Source: Rhodospirillales bacterium (GTDB lineage Bacteria > Pseudomonadota > Alphaproteobacteria > UBA828). From it: a DNA stretch of 31,819 bases. Numbering within the stretch: position 1 is the stretch's first letter; every line of letters begins with the position of its first letter. The notes beneath the pieces are model-generated. The model was not told the origin of the DNA. It did no database searches and saw only the letters and a list, made by a program, of their open reading frames with translations. A program made the translations under genes and the position numbers. Location of the stretch: NCBI GenBank assembly GCA_026712885.1, contig JAPOPO010000196.1, forward strand, positions 1 to 31,819, written 5' to 3'. Positions 14,539 through 21,371 of this stretch are shown in pieces.

Positions 14539-15350
14539 TCGCCGGTCGCCGGTTCGGACGCCGGGCGCACGCGGCACGCCTCGGCGACGATTTCCCGCAC
14601 ACGCCCCTGGCACACGCCGGAGGCCCGCGCGGCGCGGCACTGGCGGGCCACGCTGGCGCGCAACATGCCCTCGGCGTCGGTGGCGTCGGGCGCACCCCGC
14701 GGGCGCTCCGCGGCGGCGATCGTCAGGGGGATCGCGACCCACCTGTGCGCGGGGGTGTCGCGGCGGTGCAGGCGGATGTACTGCGCCCGCCCGGTGGGCC
14801 GCATGGCGTCGGCGATCGCGTCCTGGAACCTCGGCCAGCGGGGGTCTTCGATCCGGATGCGCCGCAACGCCATCAGCTTCGTCACGCTGAGCCGCCCGTC
14901 GGCGGCGGGCTCGAACGCCTGCCTGAGCAGCGCCTGGAGCTGGCGGCTCGCGCCCTTGGTCCACTCGGCCAGGCATTCCTCCAGCAGCGCCTGGGCGGCG
15001 ACGATCTCAGGGCCCACGTCGACGTAGTCCGCCTTGGCCAACGTCACACGGCGGCAGCCGTCGATCGAGGTGAGCGTGATGTTGCCGCGGCGCCCGCCGA
15101 GCGCGGCGCCGTAATCGTTGACGATGCGGTCCGCCAGCCCGTACACGTCATCCATCGTGTGGGTCCGGTAGCGCCAGATCTGCGCGCTCAGGTCCTCGCC
15201 GAAGGCGTGGATCCGGTCGATCACCGCGTCGGTGTCGCGGTCGCGCGGGCGGACGTTGGATTCATGCACCAGGTTTCCCCTGGCGTCGCGGACGTAGCCG
15301 CGCGGCGGCGGCTCGGTCCAGTCGATCGCGGGCGCATTGGTGTCGGTCAT
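14535..15350 (-). CDS. DUF3164 family phage protein
   Basis: 271 residues. The region MDDVYGLADRIVNDYGAALG followed by GRRGNITLTSIDGCRRVTLA, then DYVDVGPEIVAAQALLEECL, is the DUF3164 signature found in Mu-like early regions (Mu nuclear-region genes of unknown role). Later stretches LSVTKLMALRRIRIEDPRWP and YIRLHRRDTP also fit. About 40 extra residues at the C-terminus contain two cysteines. The start is the ATG overlapping the upstream stop (15347-15350). A longer start at 15764 is rejected. Confidence 0.88.
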   Translation of the reverse strand: MTDTNAPAIDWTEPPPRGYVRDARGNLVHESNVRPRDRDTDAVIDRIHAFGEDLSAQIWRYRTHTMDDVYGLADRIVNDYGAALGGRRGNITLTSIDGCRRVTLAKADYVDVGPEIVAAQALLEECLAEWTKGASRQLQALLRQAFEPAADGRLSVTKLMALRRIRIEDPRWPRFQDAIADAMRPTGRAQYIRLHRRDTPAHRWVAIPLTIAAAERPRGAPDATDAEGMLRASVARQCRAARASGVCQGRVREIVAEACRVRPASEPATGE

Positions 15351-15601
15351 GGGGTGTCCTCTATCCAGTAATAGTAAATTCGGCCCGACGGGCGGCAGAC
15401 AACCGGCACACCGTTGGCGCGCAGTTCCGCGGCGATCGCCGGGATCGCGACATAGCCGGTCGCCTCGATCAACGCCCGGGTGGACAACCGCTTGCCGCGC
15501 GGCAGCAGCGCGTCGCGCACCGCCTGGAGCCTGGGCGAGGTGTCCAGCCGGGCCGCGTGGATGCGCCCGGGCCGCCGCGGCGATGAAACGGCGCCGTTCA
15601 T
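15347..15601 (-). CDS. Small winged-helix-like protein
   Basis: 84 residues. The segment RLQAVRDALLPRGKRLSTRA followed by LIEATGYVAIPAIAAELRAN, and the strand pair VVCRPSGRIYYYWIED, has the look of a small winged helix. No family name can be given with confidence. ATGA overlaps at both ends (15598-15601 and 15347-15350). The ATG at 15601 is preferred over an upstream in-frame start at 15736, which would overlap the neighbouring gene. Confidence 0.6.
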   Translation of the reverse strand: MNGAVSSPRRPGRIHAARLDTSPRLQAVRDALLPRGKRLSTRALIEATGYVAIPAIAAELRANGVPVVCRPSGRIYYYWIEDTP

Positions 15602-15864
15602 GCGCCCGCCCCGGCCATCGCCAGGAGCGCGGCCGACAGCGCCGCAAGCCACCAACGGATGCCGGCGCACCGGCGCCGCCGGACGCCAATCCGGCGGAGG
15701 CGATCGGCGTGGCAACGCCTCGCCGGGCGCCGGCATCCATTGGCGGGCGCGGACACCAGTTCAACCCGGGCGCCGCCGCGGTACAGCGCGACCCGGCCCG
15801 TGGCCCGCTCCACCGCCGCGACGTCGCGCGGCGTGTGGCTGGAGGCGGGGTGGAGCAGGATCAT
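15598..15864 (-). CDS. Small protein with one C-terminal membrane segment
   Basis: 88 residues. The first 70 are soluble and arginine/cysteine-rich (CRRPARRCHADRLRRIGVRR). The last 20 (IRWWLAALSAALLAMAGAGA) would form one transmembrane helix, suggesting a C-tail-anchored protein. It is not recognised. It is coupled by ATGA to the cupin-like gene upstream and the winged-helix gene downstream. The reading frame could be partly a product of high GC, but both overlaps support it. Confidence 0.5.
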   Translation of the reverse strand: MILLHPASSHTPRDVAAVERATGRVALYRGGARVELVSAPANGCRRPARRCHADRLRRIGVRRRRCAGIRWWLAALSAALLAMAGAGA

Positions 15865-16454
15865 GCGCCGGACTCCGCGACGTCCTCACTGTCCCGGTCC
15901 TTGCGAGCCCAGTCGATGCCCATGTCCGCCCAGATCCGCACCGCCTCGCGCCGGTGGCGCTGCGGCAGGAATCCCAGCGGGGTGTGAAATCCCCACTGGG
16001 CCACGACCGGGCCGGTGAGGAACAGCGTCCTGACGACGGGCGTCACCGGCACGAGCGCGTGGCTGTAGCCCGGCGGGCGCAGCTTCACCCGCGGTACGTC
16101 GACCAGGACGGCGCCGCCGAGCGGATTGCGGCGCATGTACGCGAAACGCCTCGCCACGACGTGCGGCGGATCGATGCGCCAGTGCGCGAGATCGCGGCGC
16201 CTGCGCTCGATATTCAGCGCCGGGTATTCGTGCACGTATTCGCGCAGCTCGCCCTGAAGGACAATGCTCAGCGACCACCAGGGGTGATCGTGCAGGCCCA
16301 CGTATCGGCCGTCGGCGCCGTGGATCTCGTGAACGTACGCGTTCGTCCAGCGGTTGCGGGGCACCACCGGCAGGCGGTCCATGCTCCCGGGTACGACGGT
16401 CTTCCATCGGAGCCACCGCTGGGGCCGGCCCAGGTTGCGCGCCGGGCGGCTCAC
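15861..16454 (-). CDS. Phage cupin-like protein
   Basis: 197 residues from a GTG start overlapping the upstream stop as GTGA (16451-16454). H55 and H57 lie in GLHDHPWWSLSIVLQGELRE, a cupin motif 1 like that in many phage-coded cupins. A later segment (TLFLTGPVVAQWGFHTPLGF, around residues 140-160) matches the second half of the same family. The substrate is unknown. Such genes are common in phage early/accessory regions. A longer in-frame start at 16646 is rejected since it covers the neighbouring gene. Confidence 0.72.
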   Translation of the reverse strand: MSRPARNLGRPQRWLRWKTVVPGSMDRLPVVPRNRWTNAYVHEIHGADGRYVGLHDHPWWSLSIVLQGELREYVHEYPALNIERRRRDLAHWRIDPPHVVARRFAYMRRNPLGGAVLVDVPRVKLRPPGYSHALVPVTPVVRTLFLTGPVVAQWGFHTPLGFLPQRHRREAVRIWADMGIDWARKDRDSEDVAESGA

Positions 16455-16642
16455 AGTTCCAGCCTCCGCTGCGCCCGCCGGGCGCGGGCCAGTTCGCGGT
16501 CGCGCTTGCGCTTGAGCATCGCCTTGTGTTCCCGGTCCCGGGCCGCCTGGAGCGCCTCGTCGAAACTGAGCGGGCGGGCGGCGCGGGCCTGCCGCGGGCG
16601 CGGCCCGCACAAGAACGCTCCCTGCACGACGCGGCACTTCAT
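16451..16642 (-). CDS. Small basic protein of unknown function
   Basis: 63 residues, starting MKCRVVQGAFLCGPRPRQAR and ending with a strongly basic helix (EHKAMLKRKRDRELARARRA). It could bind nucleic acid, but this is inferred only from charge. ATGA overlap with DUF5131 upstream (16639-16642) and GTGA overlap with the cupin gene downstream support it as a gene. It is not recognised. Confidence 0.55.
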   Translation of the reverse strand: MKCRVVQGAFLCGPRPRQARAARPLSFDEALQAARDREHKAMLKRKRDRELARARRAQRRLEL

Positions 16643-17607
16643 GCAACCTCCGGCATCGCGTCGTGCTCCACGCCGTCCAGGAGGCGCCCGCCGGCCTTCG
16701 CCACGCGCCCGCCCCACTGCTTGAAGAAAAACGGGACTTCCGCGAACCGGCAATCGTCGCGGATCGTGCGCACCCACCCGGCGTCGATCGGGCGGTGCCC
16801 CGGGCCGGATTCTCCGCCGGCGACGACCCAGTCCAGCGCCGGCGGCTCGAACGCGGCCGCCCATGCGTCGGCCGCGAGGCCCGGCGTGAACGCCCCGGCG
16901 AGCACGTCGATCGACCCGCGAGGCACGCCGGCCCACCTCCCGTTCAGCGAGGTGCTGACCGGGAGGTAGTCGATATCGGTCAACGCGAGCGGGCCGAGCA
17001 GCGGCTCGGCGCTCAGCCAGCGCACGCACGCGGGGGTCTCGAGCAGCGGCGGTATCCGCTTCTGGAGCGTGTCCTGGTTCTCCGCGCTCACGCCGAGCCA
17101 GAGCCGGCGCGCCAGCGACGTCAGAGAATCGTCGACGAACTCCACCGGGCGGCGCGGGGCGACGTGCATGACCTCGGCGGAGGCGCGCAGGATTTCCGTC
17201 CAGCCGTTCACGCGGCGGTAGTAGCGGCTCATCCGCGTCGGGCGCTTGGTCAGCAGCAGGTAGCGGTGGCGCGGCGCCAGCGCCATGACGGCGTGGATGC
17301 GGGCGAGCCATTCGTCTGGCACCTTCGGGTGGAACAGATCGGTGTGCGCGCCGACGAACACCGTGCGCGGTCGCTGCCACCGCATCGGCTGGGTCAGCAG
17401 CGACCAGTTGAAGCGCAGCTCGCCGTTGAAGACGAACCGCCCGGCTTGGGTCTTGTACGTCAGGCCGCGCCGCGTCGGGCAGCCGGCCATCAGCGTGCCG
17501 GCCAGGCGCGCGGCGTAGCAGTGGCGGCACCCCGTGGAGGCGGGCGAGCAGCCGGTGACGGGATTCCAGGTGGCGTCGGCCCACTCGATGGCGGTGCGGT
17601 CGCTCAT
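16639..17607 (-). CDS. Phage Gp37/Gp68-like protein (DUF5131), three-Cys motif
   Basis: 322 residues. It starts MSDRTAIEWADATWNPVTGC, continuing with the C-x6-C-x2-C cluster (CSPASTGCRHCYA) near residues 20-32 that resembles a radical-SAM [4Fe-4S] site. Other family landmarks are TVFVGAHTDLFHPKVPDEWL, LLLTKRPTRM, LWLGVSAENQ, RWLSAEPLLGPL and VVAGGESGPGHRPIDAGWVR then PFFFKQWGG. This family is often found next to TcmP (three-Cys-motif partner), which I do not see here. The reaction is not known to me. The start is the ATG overlapping the upstream stop (17604-17607). Confidence 0.9.
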   Translation of the reverse strand: MSDRTAIEWADATWNPVTGCSPASTGCRHCYAARLAGTLMAGCPTRRGLTYKTQAGRFVFNGELRFNWSLLTQPMRWQRPRTVFVGAHTDLFHPKVPDEWLARIHAVMALAPRHRYLLLTKRPTRMSRYYRRVNGWTEILRASAEVMHVAPRRPVEFVDDSLTSLARRLWLGVSAENQDTLQKRIPPLLETPACVRWLSAEPLLGPLALTDIDYLPVSTSLNGRWAGVPRGSIDVLAGAFTPGLAADAWAAAFEPPALDWVVAGGESGPGHRPIDAGWVRTIRDDCRFAEVPFFFKQWGGRVAKAGGRLLDGVEHDAMPEVA

Positions 17608-17876
17608 GCGGTCGCTCCGCCCGCCGGGGGCCGCGGCGGCCACAGCGGCATGCCGGCTTCGTTCAGGATCGCCATCCAGTCGTCGATCTCCGCGTCCATC
17701 TCGGCCAGGATCTCCCGCGCGTCTCGATCGTCGACGACGCCGGTGAATCCATTGGCGTGGCCCTCCATGAACAGATCCCGTTCGGCGATCGCGTTTCGGG
17801 TGGCGTCGCGCAGCGCCGATGCCAGTCGCTCCGTCAACGCGGTCCCCGGGGCCTCGACGATCATCGGACCGATCAT
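17604..17876 (-). CDS. Unknown small acidic protein
   Basis: 90 residues, starting MIGPMIVEAPGTALTERLAS. The middle is acidic and helical (DDRDAREILAEMDAEIDDWM), ending in a Pro-rich tail. It is not recognised. Overlaps upstream (17873-17876) and downstream (17604-17607) are both ATGA. It sits immediately before DUF5131, so a partner role is possible but unproven. Confidence 0.6.
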   Translation of the reverse strand: MIGPMIVEAPGTALTERLASALRDATRNAIAERDLFMEGHANGFTGVVDDRDAREILAEMDAEIDDWMAILNEAGMPLWPPRPPAGGATA

Positions 17877-18058
17877 GCGAGGTGCTTCCGGTCCACGGAC
17901 ACGGCGTGGTAACGCCCGTCGTCGCCGTGCAGCTCGTTGGCCAGACGCCGGGCCTCGTCGGCGTCGAACGCGTTGATTTCGGTGAAGAAACACTCGGCGG
18001 GATCGCTCTGCCGTTCCAGGCACACGCGCCACCACACCGGGTAGTCCTGGACGCTCAC
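17873..18058 (-). CDS. Unknown small protein
   Basis: 61 residues from GTG (GTGA overlap at 18055-18058), starting (M)SVQDYPVWWRVCLERQSDP and containing ECFFTEINAFDADEARRLAN. The strand-strand-helix pattern resembles small phage-encoded modules that process a regulatory table-like repeat, but I cannot name a family. A longer ORF to 18277 would overlap the preceding gene and is rejected. Confidence 0.55.
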   Translation of the reverse strand: MSVQDYPVWWRVCLERQSDPAECFFTEINAFDADEARRLANELHGDDGRYHAVSVDRKHLA

Positions 18059-18330
18059 GAGAGGCCGGCCCAGCGTTCGGCGAGGCCCTTGGCGTCGCTC
18101 AAGGACACCTGGCCGAAGTCGCGGCGCAGTCCGCCCCCGGTCGGCCGGAACGACCAGCCCCCGCATCGCCTCCGGCGCAGGCGGCCCGCGTGGCGGTAAC
18201 GGAAGCCGTGCGTCTCCCTCGTCAGGAGATCGAGCACGAGCAGGTCGCCGCCGTACAGCGACCGCTTCGACGACCACAGGACCTCCGGCAGGCCGCCCGA
18301 GCCCTGGAACGGATCCCGAGGGGAACTCAC
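18055..18330 (-). CDS. Unknown small protein
   Basis: 91 residues from GTG at 18330, overlapping the upstream stop as GTGA. It reads (M)SSPRDPFQGSGGLPEVLWS, with KRSLYGGDLLVLDLLTRETH as likely strands and a basic stretch (AGRLRRRRCGGWSFRPTGGG). It is not recognised. Its frame is supported by the overlaps at both ends only. Confidence 0.5.
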   Translation of the reverse strand: MSSPRDPFQGSGGLPEVLWSSKRSLYGGDLLVLDLLTRETHGFRYRHAGRLRRRRCGGWSFRPTGGGLRRDFGQVSLSDAKGLAERWAGLS

Positions 18331-18569
18331 CCGCGGCACCCGGCGTAGACGGCGATCGCCTCGCGCTGCGCGGTCGCCAGGGTGCGGTGGTTGCTCAGCA
18401 GATCTTTCCCCCTGCACAGCGACCAGCGATGGTGGGCGAACCGTTCGATGCGCCATTCCCAGACGCCCTGCGTCTGGCGGCCGGCCACGTATGTGCCGCG
18501 CGACAGGCGCGTCCAGTTCAGCGGCACGCCGTCCAGTATCGATGCGCAATGCGGGCAGCGCAGGCTCAC
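18327..18569 (-). CDS. Small zinc-ribbon-like protein
   Basis: 80 residues starting MSLRCPHCASILDGVPLNWT. The C-P-H-C knuckle is followed by further cysteines (SLCRGKDLL, AVYAGCRG) and aromatic strands (GVWEWRIERFAHHRWS), suggesting a small metal-bound fold. It is not recognised further. ATGA overlap with the gene upstream (18566-18569), GTGA overlap downstream. Confidence 0.6.
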   Translation of the reverse strand: MSLRCPHCASILDGVPLNWTRLSRGTYVAGRQTQGVWEWRIERFAHHRWSLCRGKDLLSNHRTLATAQREAIAVYAGCRG

Positions 18570-18814
18570 GGCGACTCCGCCACAAAGCGCTCCGCCATGT
18601 AGACGCGCAGCGCCCGCTCAAGGTCCGGGACCTCCGCTCGCCAGCGCCCGTCGGGACCGAGCACCTCGAAGCCGCCCTCGAAATCCCCGCGCACCCGGTA
18701 CGTAACGCCGGCGAGGGATACCCCCGTCGCGTTCAGGGTCGCCGTCCCCTCGACGGGCCCGAACAGCGGGTCGACGATGTCCTGGCCGGTCATCCCGACA
18801 ACCTTCAGTTTCAT
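18566..18814 (-). CDS. Unknown small beta-rich protein
   Basis: 82 residues, starting MKLKVVGMTGQDIVDPLFGP. Alternating strands (TATLNATGVSLAGVTYRVRG, GGFEVLGPDGRWRAEVPDLE) and a C-terminal helix suggest a compact beta fold. It is the second gene of the early operon, coupled to the Cro-like gene by ATGA (18811-18814). It is not recognised. Confidence 0.6.
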   Translation of the reverse strand: MKLKVVGMTGQDIVDPLFGPVEGTATLNATGVSLAGVTYRVRGDFEGGFEVLGPDGRWRAEVPDLERALRVYMAERFVAESP

Positions 18815-19383
18815 GCAGTCCCTCCCAACGCATTTCCGACGCGGCCCATCACCGCGCCGAGCGCGGCGGCCTGGCGGGCGAAGCGGGCGTCGCCCGCGGC
18901 GATCAGCCCGTCGTAGGCGACGCGCCGCGACGAGCCGCGCTCCGGCGCCGCGAAATCGCCGCGACCGTGACCGTCCGCCCAGTGCAGGATCACCTGGCGG
19001 ACGTCGCCGGGACGCACGCCGTGGAAATCGGCGAAGGCGGGGATGTCGGCGATGCGCCCGCCATCGTCGAGGCGGTGCGCGATCCGGCGCGCCTCGTCCG
19101 CCGCCGCCTGGCGCTCCGCCGCCGCGAGCGCCGCCGGGGAATCCGGGGCGGGGGAGGGGCGGGGGATGTCGTGGGGCCAGGGGAGATCGTCGGGCCAGAG
19201 GCCGGAGAGCCTTCGCATCACCGTCTCAGCGCGTGAGATCGTGAGGCCGGAGCCGGACCGCAATCGCGAGTAGAAGTTACCTGCGCCGCTCACTGACTTG
19301 CCCACCGTCGCGGGCGCAAGTCCACTGTGATCGGCGAGCACCTTGATGAGCTGGCAGATCGATGAGATGGCGTTGGGAAACAT
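18811..19383 (-). CDS. Cro/Ner-like early regulator, first gene of transposition operon
   Basis: 190 residues from ATG at 19383. Residues 5-50 (NAISSICQLIKVLADHSGLA followed by PATVGKSVSGAGNFYSRLRS) have an XRE-type helix-turn-helix: LADHSGLAPATVGKSVSG then SRLRSGSGLTISRAETVMRR. The C-terminal part is an alanine-rich helix plus DVRQVILHWADGHGRGDFAA. Its position opposite the repressor across a shared operator matches a Cro/Ner protein that turns down early transcription. The ATG lies 7 bases downstream of a TATACT -10 box, so the message is probably leaderless. A longer start at 19482 would cover the operator and is rejected. Confidence 0.75.
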   Translation of the reverse strand: MFPNAISSICQLIKVLADHSGLAPATVGKSVSGAGNFYSRLRSGSGLTISRAETVMRRLSGLWPDDLPWPHDIPRPSPAPDSPAALAAAERQAAADEARRIAHRLDDGGRIADIPAFADFHGVRPGDVRQVILHWADGHGRGDFAAPERGSSRRVAYDGLIAAGDARFARQAAALGAVMGRVGNALGGTA

Positions 19384-19465
19384 GTGTCCCAGTATAAGGT
19401 TATATATATCCCCTCGCAATAGATTTGTCCCACACTCGCGAGTCAGGGATAGTAATATCCCGACT
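19384..19465. promoter_or_regulatory. Divergent early/repressor promoters with TCCC operators
   Basis: Leftward early promoter: minus-strand TTGCGA (19414-19419), 17-base spacer, TATACT (19391-19396), start codon 7 bases on. Rightward repressor promoter: TTGTCC (19425-19430), 17-base spacer, GATAGT (19448-19453), ATG at 19466. TCCC words lie at 19387, 19410, 19428 and 19458 on the plus strand, with one on the minus strand (GGGA at 19446-19449). They cover the -10, spacer and -35 positions, as expected of operators. An AT-rich run (ttatatatat) in a GC-rich region adds support. Confidence 0.75.
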
Positions 19466-19870
19466 ATGGTTGTATCGAGCACTCTTCGACGCGCACTCGC
19501 AGATCACACTGCGGCCACATCTGTTCGGGCCGTGGCCGCTGCGTCGGGGGTGCCGAGACATCGCATCCGTAATGTATTGGCAGGCCGTCAGCCAGGGATA
19601 GATACCGCCGCCGAGATATGCGACGCCCTGGGTATCACCCTCACCCTCGGTCCGCGTCGCGATTCCTCCCGCGTCACGCCGTTGCGTCCTATTGATTCTC
19701 TTGCAAAACAGGGGCTTGCGCCGGTTGCCGATCGGGAGTTGGCGGAGTTGCTGGCGGCGATCTGTCGGCGTTGGGAGTCGTTGCCGCCGTCGGAGCGGGC
19801 GTACCTGGCCGCGGACATCTGGGCGGCCGGCGGGGCCGGGCTCAGCGCTCAGCGCTCAGGCAGGTCGTAG
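19466..19870 (+). CDS. Phage repressor-like XRE-HTH protein
   Basis: 134 residues from ATG at 19466, starting MVVSSTLRRALADHTAATSV. Residues 5-55 (RAVAAASGVPRHRIRNVLAG then GIDTAAEICDALGITLTLGP) form a Cro/CI-type helix-turn-helix. The C-terminal half (ELAELLAAICRRWESLPPSE RAYLAADIW) may be for oligomerisation. It is transcribed away from the transposition operon, with the operator region between, as for the c repressor of Mu-like phages. There is almost no room for a 5' leader, so initiation may be leaderless. The longer in-frame start at 19343 is rejected because it runs through the promoters. Confidence 0.8.
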   Translation: MVVSSTLRRALADHTAATSVRAVAAASGVPRHRIRNVLAGRQPGIDTAAEICDALGITLTLGPRRDSSRVTPLRPIDSLAKQGLAPVADRELAELLAAICRRWESLPPSERAYLAADIWAAGGAGLSAQRSGRS

Positions 19871-19945
19871 CGTGGCTCGGGTGGCGCGTGGTGGACGGCG
19901 GGGCGGCGCCGGAGGTCGATCCGTAGGGGGGTCCGGCGGGGGGCT

Positions 19946-19981
19946 GCCGCTGTTACTTAGCTCGCTCTAAGTAACAGCGGC
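19946..19981. terminator. Perfect 15-bp hairpin after repressor gene
   Basis: Bases 19946-19960 and 19967-19981 are perfect inverted copies, with a 6-base loop (ctcgct). The stem ends in TTACTTAG/CTAAGTAA and starts with a GC-rich part. No T-run follows, so the terminator call rests on position 76 bases after the repressor stop; being symmetrical, it could serve both strands. Bases 19871-19945 hold nothing I can support. Confidence 0.55.
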
Positions 19982-20033
19982 GGCTCAATGCCGGGGACCG
20001 ATTCGAGGTGCGGCAAGGGCCAAATCCAGCGGG

Positions 20034-20047
20034 AGAAAGGAGGTGAT
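20034..20047 (+). promoter_or_regulatory. 14-base Shine-Dalgarno perfectly matching the 16S 3' end
   Basis: The sequence AGAAAGGAGGTGAT (20034-20047) is the exact reverse complement of the 3' end of 16S rRNA as in E. coli (ATCACCTCCTTTCT). Ordinary sites match 4-6 bases. It is placed with the core GGAGG 8 bases before the ATG at 20052. Whether the host 16S tail has the same sequence cannot be seen here. Confidence 0.75.
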
Positions 20048-20051
20048 GCCC

Positions 20052-20105
20052 ATGACGAGAATCCCCCACGTCGGAGATGCTATTCGTAGCAAGTCGGTGA
20101 TGTAA
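20052..20105 (+). CDS. 17-residue tiny ORF with extreme ribosome site
   Basis: ATG at 20052 opens a frame of 17 residues, MTRIPHVGDAIRSKSVM, stopping with TAA at 20103-20105. A second in-frame ATG at 20046 lies inside the ribosome site. The frame is too short to recognise. It is supported by the 14-base perfect Shine-Dalgarno and by the hairpin that starts 3 bases after the stop. It could be a leader peptide, a small phage protein, or not translated at all, with the RNA acting by sequestering ribosomes. Confidence 0.45.
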   Translation: MTRIPHVGDAIRSKSVM

Positions 20106-20107
20106 GG

Positions 20108-20135
20108 GGGCCCGCCTGAATCTTCGGGCGGGCCC
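20108..20135. terminator. GC-rich hairpin after tiny ORF
   Basis: The 9-base arms GGGCCCGCC (20108-20116) and GGCGGGCCC (20127-20135) are perfect inverted copies with a 10-base loop, where a further G-C and A-T pair can form. No T-run follows. The hairpin lies 3 bases after the tiny ORF and 53 bases from the end of the opposing lipoprotein gene (20188), so it may end transcription from both sides. Bases 20136-20187 show nothing further. Confidence 0.55.
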
Positions 20136-20187
20136 GTAACTCAACTTATAACGTCCCGTTGGCCCTTGCCGCCCGCTCAGTCTAGCA

Positions 20188-20532
20188 TCACCTCGGCCGC
20201 TGCGAAGTCCTGATCTCCACCTCGGTCCGCCACACCGCGACGTCGGGCGGTACCGCTCCGAGTGAGCGGATTTCGGCGGCCAGGTATTCGCAGTGATCGT
20301 GAATGACGGTGCTGTCGGCGGGCACACCCCTAGAGCTGTTGCGCTCTGCCGGCGCCATCGTGCAGCCCCACATGACGTATTCCGGAATGATGAAATGATC
20401 GGCCAGCCACAACCGGTCGGTTGCCGTTTCGCGGTTGTGGGCCGCGATCATCCCGCCTATCACGGGTGTGCGCTCCATCGTTGTGCATGACGTCAGGCAC
20501 AACAACGCGAACAGCGCGGCCACGGGCCTCAT
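20188..20532 (-). CDS. Small phage lipoprotein
   Basis: 114 residues starting MRPVAALFALLCLTSCTTME, a clear lipoprotein signal with lipobox L-T-S-C at residue 16. The mature part has HNRETATDRLWLADHFIIPE and three more cysteines (WGCTMAPAE, HDHCEYL). Function unknown; outer-spanin or superinfection-exclusion roles are possible for small phage lipoproteins but nothing specific shows. It is the last gene of the leftward lysis/fibre unit, with its ATG overlapping the upstream stop (20529-20532). Confidence 0.7.
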   Translation of the reverse strand: MRPVAALFALLCLTSCTTMERTPVIGGMIAAHNRETATDRLWLADHFIIPEYVMWGCTMAPAERNSSRGVPADSTVIHDHCEYLAAEIRSLGAVPPDVAVWRTEVEIRTSQRPR

Positions 20533-21365
20533 TCGCCCGCCGCCTCGGGTTCGGATTCAGCCTCGGCCTCGGCCTTCGCCTCGGCGGCCAGCCTCGTGCG
20601 TCGTTCCCAGGCCCACTCGTAGGCGTGGAGTTTCGTCAGGCCCTTGAGCACGGCGGCGACCTGGGCGCTGATCTGGCGGTAGTCGGTGGCGCGGTCGGTT
20701 TGCCAGACGGCGATCACCGTATCCACGGCGTTCTTGACCAACAAGTGAATGTGCGCCTCGTGCGGGCGCTGCTCCAGCCAGCCGATGTGCCGCGTTCTGG
20801 CTGTGGCCAGAGCCGCATCGATCACGGCATCGCGGAACTGCGCAAGCGCGGAGTGCGCGGCGACCACGCGAGCGCGCACGGTGGCGTTCGTGGCCTCGTT
20901 GACCTTGACCTGGGCGGCGTCGATGGCGGAAGCGAATCGACCGACGATGGCCGCCCTGAGCGCATCCTCTTCGTCGAGCATCGCGTCCTCATCGGACGGC
21001 GGCAGGAACAGCCATGCCGTGCCAGCGGCGTTGCGCTCTGCTTTCATAGCGCCCTCGACGTCGGATGGCAGAATGCGAGAGTCAACGGGGTACTTGATTT
21101 CCATCGACTGCTCGTGGGGTTGCTCGCCGTCGTCAGGTGCGGACCACGAGAAATACGCGTACCTTCCATCGGCCAGGTCGGCGGTGTGCCGCACTTGACA
21201 GTGGATAACCTCGAAGCGATGCCCGTTGAACGCTGCGACCTGCATTCGGTCGCCCTGCGCGGTGCCGGGCAGGGCGAGCAACGCTGCTGCTTGCTCCGTC
21301 GTGGTTCCGGCTGGCACTTCGGCCTTGCCGCCATAATCTACGATGAACGTTGTTTTCGGGTTCAT
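20529..21365 (-). CDS. Unknown protein after fibre gene
   Basis: 278 residues. The N-terminal half looks like strands (MNPKTTFIVDYGGKAEVPAG; YAYFSWSAPDDGEQPHEQS). The middle is helical (HSALAQFRDAVIDAALATAR), and the C-terminus is a charged Ala/Glu-rich tail (RLAAEAKAEAEAESEPEAAG). It follows the long fibre-like gene at a 6-base gap, so a fibre-associated or assembly role is possible. I do not recognise a family. Poor base-to-protein resemblance to the rest makes this an uncharacterised gene. Confidence 0.6.
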   Translation of the reverse strand: MNPKTTFIVDYGGKAEVPAGTTTEQAAALLALPGTAQGDRMQVAAFNGHRFEVIHCQVRHTADLADGRYAYFSWSAPDDGEQPHEQSMEIKYPVDSRILPSDVEGAMKAERNAAGTAWLFLPPSDEDAMLDEEDALRAAIVGRFASAIDAAQVKVNEATNATVRARVVAAHSALAQFRDAVIDAALATARTRHIGWLEQRPHEAHIHLLVKNAVDTVIAVWQTDRATDYRQISAQVAAVLKGLTKLHAYEWAWERRTRLAAEAKAEAEAESEPEAAGE

Positions 21366-21371
21366 GTCTGT

